From the NCBI RefSeq assembly GCF_027244095.1, contig NC_069661.1:183166501-183230500 (forward strand): a stretch of 64,000 nt of DNA, given 5' to 3'. Under the pieces are notes generated by a model that did no database searches, had not been told where the DNA came from, and saw only the letters and a program-made list of their open reading frames with translations. The position numbers and the translations under genes were made by a program. Shown here in pieces: positions 58,220-64,000 of the stretch. This DNA is from Hemicordylus capensis (taxonomy: Eukaryota; Chordata; Lepidosauria; Squamata; Cordylidae). Each line of letters opens with the position of its first letter. Positions within the stretch are counted from its first letter, which is position 1.

Positions 58220-58379
58220 AGATCTGCAAACAGACTGCTGGCTTGGAGCGTGGATCGGCCGATTTTCGGCCGAAACCACGCCCCCCCTCGTGCTAAGCAG
58301 CCAATCAGGCTGCTTCTTGGGCCCGTGCAGGGCTGGAACAAACTCCCTCCCCCACCACGAGGCAGAGGGGAGGGGGATT
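58220..58379 (-). repeat. Ngaro split repeat A1 (5' end)
   Basis: Matches 52264-52431 over its whole length with about five differences. It forms the 5' end of the element on the minus strand. Confidence 0.9.
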
Positions 58380-59825
58380 CCCCCAAGTATTTCCTGAAGT
58401 TTTACCAAGTCAATGCGGGCCAGACTGTTCTGTCAAGATGGGTTTTCACTCCATCTAGAGATTCTAAAAACATTGTAGCAGCAATTGTTTTGACTTACAC
58501 TTCTATGTGGGTGATCATTGCACACAATGATCTGCATATCAGCTTTAGAGGAATTTGTAAATGGAAGTGCATTTCATAAAGGAATTTTGAAGTGTGTGAA
58601 GGAGCCCTATGTAAAATGCACTCAGACAATATGCAGGGGAAAGTTTCACTTTGTTAATTACAGAGTGATTAAAATATAGGGATTTAGAGATCATATAGGG
58701 ATTGAGCTGTGGCGTGTGTGTGCTATAATCTATTATTATTTTTTTCCCTCCAGAGTATAACTAAAGGAAATCATAAATACAGTGTATTTAATACCAGTGC
58801 ATTACAATATTATAAGCAAGGGTTACAAACTGTTTTTACTGGTCCCTATCCTGTGTCTAACAGCACAACAGCTTGTTCTCAGGATAATAGCTGGTAATCT
58901 ATGCTGTGAAAGAGCTTCACTTACTGAATCTTGTAGATCAAGCTGCTGTCCATGACACAGAAGCAGTGTCAGTCCTTTTCTGATTAATATGAAACTATGC
59001 TTTAAACTGATAAGATCATTTGCTGTCTCAAACAATTATTGGCAAAAATTGTTTCTAGGATAGCTAATCCCCCATATATTTAGTGAATCTGAAGAATTAT
59101 GCCCCAATCAATCAGATCTCAAATTGAAGTTGTAAAAGTTATGTTTTATAGTCATACTGGCTGGGATTATCTCCTACATTTTGACTGAAGCCTTGCAATG
59201 AGACACTGACCTTTTGATTTTAAAAGTAGGCTCCATAATGGTTCCTTTTTACTTGGATCTCCTGTACTGATATAGATCACAGCAGTGAGCTGAATTATGT
59301 GGATTTTCCTTGTGACCATTACTGGAAGTATCAGAGATGAGAGACCTAAACCTCTGCTTTTATAATTTCATTTAAAATCTAATTAATATTCACATGTGGA
59401 ATTTCCAGTTTCAGATAGTCAGTATTTCATTTTAGATTGTACATATCTATGTTACCTGAGATCTATACATGCAGTGTTGTGACAGAATCACCATTCTTCG
59501 GATTCTTGCTCTCCTCCACCATATTTCTGCAGTATTATAAAAGGCTGCCGGGCCAAAGAGAGAAAACTGAGAGCTCACTTATCATCCATCCTTCCTTGCT
59601 TAACCACAATGGACTGTATCTACATCACAAAAACTAACAAAACTGCTGACTCTTGCAAACAATGTAGTTGCGTATATTTGAATTATGTTGTCATTAAAAG
59701 AAGAAAAAGAGGCTGGTTCAAATTTTACAGGTTTCTGGGGAGAACCACTTCACTATTTTTCCTGCTGGAAAATTCTCATGTTTTGCTGGATTAGTAAATA
59801 CTGCTTAAAGAAAATGGAATTTGGG
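58380..59825. other. no gene recognised; right flank of the Ngaro element
   Basis: AT-rich unique-looking DNA. Nothing found in frame or repeat. Confidence 0.5.
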
Positions 59826-60345
59826 GCTATTCACACAACGGCGCTCACAGGCAGGCAAGCAGGCGGGCGTAAGGCAGGGTTCAACCTTACCTACCTTCCC
59901 CCAGACAATCATGTGCAGCCCCTGCCGTGCACAAGTTGCACGCCCACATGACCTGCATTGCTAGGAGTGACTTGGATGACTATCTGTGCTCCTCCCGGCA
60001 GTGCAGGTAAACAGAGGCCAGGACTCATTATCCTAGCCTCTGAGTATCCCACAGTGCACCATGTGCTGAGTGCAGTGCACTGAGTGACTCCCCCATGGGG
60101 CGGGTGCTCTGGGTGCAAGCAGCTCACACTGACACACAATCCCAAGAGCCTGGTTAAGGGTCTGCTTGCATCCTTAACCTTGGCTAGGAGCTGGGCTGTG
60201 GCATTGGGTTTGGTGCCACAGCAACGCTGGGATCCACGCAGATCCCGGAGGTTCTCACGAGCAGCAAAGCCCAGGCTTGGCTGCCTAAGGCTGGGCGGGA
60301 GAACAGACTCTTTTTCTAGGTAGCAAACATTAGCCAAGGAGCTTT
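59826..60345. repeat. GC-rich block, probable non-autonomous element
   Basis: GC-rich island in AT-rich DNA that starts GGCTATTCACACAACGGCG and contains GTTCTCACGAGCAGC near its end. It resembles in composition and words (TTCTCACGA) the block at 63285-63720. Ends and family not defined. Confidence 0.35.
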
Positions 60346-60849
60346 CCATCGACAACGTCTATGTAAGACACCTTCGGATGAGAGTCTCATAGCAAATAGA
60401 AATGACGAATGCATAGCTATAAGATGGAGATTAAAAGAACGCAGCCACAAACCCTGCCAATCTCCTTTAAGCTTCGATCCCTCTTGAGTATGTTACTAAT
60501 CAAGGATCAAGACTGATACAACCAACTCTCAACAAAAAGACCCTTTATTGCGCAAAAGAAAAACTAAAAAGTTGAAACACAAGTCATTTCGGTGATGCTA
60601 TAACATGCCAATAAACACAGATAAAACAGCTAAACACACAAATAAGCACAAATAAAAACCTCCTCTGTTCCCCAGTTATTAAGTTCCTTAGACATGATAA
60701 CACTCTGTTTCATGACTGGCGGAGAGATAATCAGCGGGGTGCAGGAGGTGCAAAGGGGAACCACCTGATTCTTCTTAATTAACATTATGGCATTGGCCAA
60801 TACCTCCTGAGCATTAATGTCAGGTCTCAATTTCTCTATAAATAATGCT
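60346..60849. other. no feature recognised
   Basis: Unique-looking DNA, nothing seen. Confidence 0.45.
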
Positions 60850-61175
60850 TCCTTAATTTTCCTTCTTTATTTTCCTTTCAGTCTCCAAACCCTCATTAAG
60901 TGTTTGCCAGTACAATCTGGCAAACCCAGAGAACCTTGGAAAGACAAGGAATTAAGGTGAATGTGGTTTGTACAACAGCAATTACACTTAAATAACTGTT
61001 CGTCATTTCTAGATTGTATGATAGGAGGAGGTGTGATGTACAAGATTGTGAAATTTGTGAACAGGGGAAGGAAAATGTGGAAAGAAAGGGGGAATTTATA
61101 AAATTCAATGTTAGGTTGCACTTCATTCTATATTGGGGAATCTGGTAGATCATTGAAAGAGAGGTATGATTTATT
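60850..61175 (+). mobile_element. Penelope-like element trace (GIY-YIG endonuclease end)
   Basis: In one plus-strand frame RRRCDVQDCEICEQGKEN gives a Cys cluster and EFIKFNV a beta-strand-like piece; in the next frame SMLGCTSFYIGESGRSLKER gives the YIG...R core of GIY-YIG endonucleases as found at the C-terminus of Penelope-like elements. One frame change separates them. The RT is not present. Old fragment. Confidence 0.5.
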
Positions 61176-61177
61176 TT

Positions 61178-61427
61178 ATTATTTTTATTCTATTTCTATA
61201 CTGCCCTTCCAAAAATGGCTCAGGGTGGTTTACATAGAGAAATAATAAAATAAGATGGATCCCTGTCCCCAATGGGCTCGCAATCTAAAAAGAAACAAAA
61301 GATAGACACCAGCAACAGTCACTGGAAGTACTGTGCTGGGGGTGGATAGGGCCAGTTACTCTCCCCCTGCTAAATAAAGAGAATCACCACATTAAAAGGT
61401 GCCTCTTTGCCAAGTTAGCAGGGGTAT
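61178..61427 (-). mobile_element. L2-tailed SINE-like repeat, well preserved copy
   Basis: Nearly identical to 8985-9234 over the whole unit, from TTTCTATACTGCCCTTCC to AAGTTAGCAGGGGT in plus orientation. Confidence 0.8.
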
Positions 61428-61548
61428 AAAGAACATCTAGCAGATGAGGCATTGTGCACAGAGAATGAAACCCTGCTCACTGCATATGAGGATAAAGCAT
61501 GAAGGCCAAATGGTGCCTACTAAAATATCTATTTTAAAGACTGAAAGG

Positions 61549-61795
61549 AGAGAGCCAGAGTGGTGTAGTGGTTAGAGTGCTGGAGTAGGACTGGGGAGAC
61601 CCGAGTTCAAATCCCCATTCAGCCTTGATACTTGCTGGGTGACTCTGGGCCAGTCACTTCTCTCTCAGCCTAACCTACTTCACAGGGTTGTTGTGAAAGA
61701 GAAACTCAAGTATGTAGTACACCGCTCTGGGCTCCTTGGAGGGAGAGCAGGATATAAATGTAAAAAATAAAATAAACAAATAAAGGAAGCTACAA
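61549..61795 (+). mobile_element. tRNA-derived SINE, full length
   Basis: A box TGGTGTAGTGG at 61561-61571 and B box GTTCAAATC at 61605-61613. The body (GGGTGACTCTGGGCCAGTCA) and tail (GCTCCTTGGAGGGAGAGC, ATATAAAT then an A/AAT-rich end) follow. Sister of 14270-14497. Confidence 0.85.
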
Positions 61796-62499
61796 AGAAG
61801 AAAAATAAAGGAAACATTACTTATAGAGATACTGAGATCTGATATTAGTGCTCGGGAGGCATTGGCAGATGCCATAAAGTTTATGAGTCAGTCTTCGTTT
61901 CGGGTCTGTTTTCATCGGGACGTGTAAAGGAAAGAAGACCCTTTAAGCATGGACAGACCAGTGCACCTGAAATTCAACTTGTGCTGGCCATTATTTTGCT
62001 GGACTCATTATACTCACATTTTCTCGCCTGTGCTCTGAATTTTCTAGCCCTTTACTCTTGGGTGGGGGGGGGCGAGTACACTTCTACTTCTACTCAGCCA
62101 TTTCAAGCAGGCAATTACAGCTTTCAATGTGACTCTAAATCCTTTGTACCAGAGTCTACAGTGCTTCAAAGGGGTAAAGTAGCAAGAAAGTAGGGAGGAA
62201 GAATAGTGCACAAAAGAATTGCAGGGCATGTGTTAAATGGAGAGTTGCTCTTTTAACGTGCAGGAGAGGCAGGGAGACTCTTTTAGAAATATTAATTTGG
62301 ATTCCAGTTCCATACGCACTTGACTGGTTTGCTGAGGACTGATCTCTGCACTTTCAGCATGATGATGCTGGCGTCTCATTAAAATATGACATCCTAGGAG
62401 TATATAGACCATAGCAGGCAAGGGAAGTGCTCTTGTCTAATGTGCTCCTTCTGTGTTCTCATGCATTTACATGGAAAACAATAACTAATGTATATTTCT
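61796..62499. other. no feature recognised
   Basis: Unique-looking DNA, nothing seen. Confidence 0.5.
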
Positions 62500-62697
62500 G
62501 GCTCAAAATCATTGGGTGATGGAGCTGCTCTGGGAAGACCAGAAAGTTCCAAGTTCCCTCCCTGGCATCTCCAAGATAGGGCTGAGAGAGATTCCTGCCT
62601 GCAACCTTGGAGAAGCCACTGCCAGTCTGCGTGGTCAATAGTGAGCAAGATGGACCTATGGTCTGACTCGGTATATGTCAGCTTCCTATGTTCCTAA
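62500..62697 (+). mobile_element. tRNA-Ala-derived SINE, head degraded
   Basis: CCTGGCATCTCCAAGATAGG, CCTTGGAGAAGCCACTGCCA and TGGTCTGACTCGGTATATGT match the reverse of 47693-47882. The tRNA-like head before 62550 has lost its boxes. Confidence 0.75.
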
Positions 62698-63284
62698 CTT
62701 TCCTATATAATTTCATTCTCATAGGAACAATAGTTCTCATGCATATTGGTATCATGTTTTAGACGTGTTGAAAACATTGTTCAATCCAAATGTTACTACT
62801 GATAACCTACATATAGGCTTGTTAGTAGCCTCCGGGGATGATTCCAAGCCCACCCCACCCCCGCCCCATAAATGTTTCTGACTCCCCCACCCACTAGACT
62901 GGACCTTTACAGCAAAGTGTCAGACAGTACAATCATCACATATTATGGCCCTGTAGCTTGAATTAATAATTTTAAAAGGACGCCATTGTTTAAAGAAGCC
63001 TCATTCACTCATTCCTCTACAAGTGAGTAGACATGCAGTAGAAGCCAGGGCAGCTAGGCTAGAGACTCCTCCAGCCTCCCAGTAGTTAGACCAACCCTTT
63101 AGCTTCCTTGCTGGCCAGGAACTGGGCTGGGTGAGATGATCTATGCAGGGCCATCTCCCAAGCATATTTCACTTGGCCTGGTACTGACCTCTCCCCTCCT
63201 CACCCCAGTCTTTCCTGGTCTTGGGCAGGAAGAGAAAACTAGACTGGAAAGCAGACTTTTGGTGTAATCCAAAAAGACATTGAG
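62698..63284. other. no feature recognised
   Basis: Unique-looking DNA, nothing seen. Confidence 0.5.
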
Positions 63285-63720
63285 GTGATTCTCACGATCA
63301 CCCGAAAGTGGGCTAAGGGAGCCTAGTCCGTTTTCGGGCAATTGTGTGCTGCAAAGGGAGCTGCACGGCTCCCGGCAGCTAGCACTCTTAAGTAGCCCTC
63401 CCCTTAGCCCAGGTTAGCAGAGTGAGCGCTCCACTAACCCGAGCTTCTGGATCATGTTCTGCCACAGCACAGCTCTGTGCCACAGCGACATATGAGTAGA
63501 TCCCTGCTCACACAGGGCATCTTGGGACTTCCAGGGACTGTGCAGCCCCCAATCCCCACAGCCCCCGCTAGGTCCATGATGGAGCCGGCATTCATGTGGG
63601 TGACCAATCCGGCCACCCAGGACTCCGCAGGCTATCATTTGCATGGAGAGCAGGCTAAGCCAATTCTCCCCGTAGACCTCATTTTGGTGAGTCTCACTGA
63701 TAGTGAGACTTGCCTCATTA
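63285..63720. repeat. GC-rich hairpin-rich block
   Basis: Starts GTGATTCTCACGATCACC. Hairpins: CCCGAAA...TTTCGGG near 63301-63338, GGGAGC-TGCAC-GGCTCCC near 63357-63374, and AGTCTCACT-GAT-AGTGAGACT at 63691-63711. Probably a non-autonomous DNA element; family unknown. Confidence 0.4.
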
Positions 63721-64000
63721 TTTTCTCAGAAGGATCTGGCCCATTTCTGAATAAGTTTGAAAATATCAAGCAAACTTTATTAATAAGTTACATTAACTAC
63801 ATTAATTACCTCATCTCTATAAGTATTTCATATACAGCAAAATTGCCGTTCCCCTAATAATGTTCTTTGCCATTCCTTCGCTCCCTCAGACTAGTTGTTC
63901 TAGTGTCACCCTTGGCAGCCACTGACCTGGTTGTCAGAATGATGTTTAGGCGACCTGCTGGGAAGGTTTATATAGTTTGTCTCTCTTCTTCTCTTAAGCT
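63721..64000. other. no feature recognised
   Basis: AT-rich DNA at the window edge, nothing seen. Confidence 0.5.

Larger units (their letters stand above)
51644..58379 (-). mobile_element. Ngaro-type tyrosine-recombinase retrotransposon, nearly whole
   Basis: About 6.7 kb, treated as a fossil. Minus-strand order: A1 (58379-58220), leader, gag-like region, RT/RNase H, tyrosine recombinase, SGNH hydrolase, B1 (52871-52432), A2 (52431-52264), a 159-bp spacer, and B2 (52104-51644). The A1 - body - B1-A2-B2 arrangement is the split direct repeat of Ngaro elements, and there is no sign of a target duplication. Vertebrate Ngaro elements are known to carry a hydrolase ORF and, unlike DIRS1, no methyltransferase; none is seen here. 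The element looks nearly whole, with perhaps one or two breaks. A and B copies differ by about 2-3 percent, so insertion was probably a few to about 15 million years ago. Confidence 0.9.

Noticed and set aside
57590-58579. Long plus-strand open frame of 329 codons
   Set aside because: It lies antisense to the leader, A1 repeat and gag-like start of the Ngaro element, is Pro/Lys-rich with no domain, and crosses the element border.

Overview
The window looks like intergenic or intronic DNA from a squamate reptile (a lizard or a relative). The evidence is the repeat mix, not a gene. It holds tRNA-derived SINEs with a Bov-B-like tail (Sauria SINE type), a tRNA-Ala-derived SINE, L2-tailed short repeats, L1, L2, CR1 and R4 clade LINEs, many hAT-type non-autonomous DNA transposons, and a tyrosine-recombinase retrotransposon. 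I found no complete host protein-coding gene, no rRNA, no functional tRNA gene and no CRISPR array. The only candidate for host coding sequence is one decayed exon-like stretch on the minus strand at 20247-20611.

Layout. 1-1140: 3' part of an L1 LINE, cut by the window edge. 4519-8962: two R4-clade LINEs head to tail on the minus strand, one nearly full length. 8985-9857: a pile of SINE copies and a GAA microsatellite. 12818-15452: a hAT MITE, a tRNA SINE, and a third R4 copy with an open C-terminal frame on the plus strand. 17.2-25.9 kb: L2 3' ends, LTR-like fossil blocks, and hAT-type elements with strong internal palindromes. 26.5-27.2 kb: an L2-like endonuclease-region fossil. 32.8-33.6 kb: a hAT foldback element. 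37.1-42.4 kb: a 28-bp-TIR element, a 5'-truncated L1, and nested insertions (Sauria SINE inside an L2-tailed repeat; a Tc1/mariner-like MITE inside a CR1 3' end). 46.7-51.0 kb: more palindromic hAT-type pieces and SINEs. 51644-58379: a nearly whole Ngaro-type retrotransposon on the minus strand (A1 - gag-like - RT/RNase H - tyrosine recombinase - SGNH hydrolase - B1-A2-B2). 59.8-64 kb: GC-rich repeats, a Penelope-like GIY-YIG trace and SINEs.

The elements do not form a pathway, but they are linked by parasitism. Several SINE families end in an L2-like or Bov-B-like tail, which fits use of those LINEs' reverse transcriptases. The hAT MITEs carry no transposase, so they must have been moved in trans. 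The most distinctive signals are the complete Ngaro architecture with its SGNH hydrolase, a hAT-like family in which each copy carries a different near-perfect hairpin close to the same end, and the exon-like stretch at 20.2-20.6 kb. All assignments are by eye from sequence; no database search was run.
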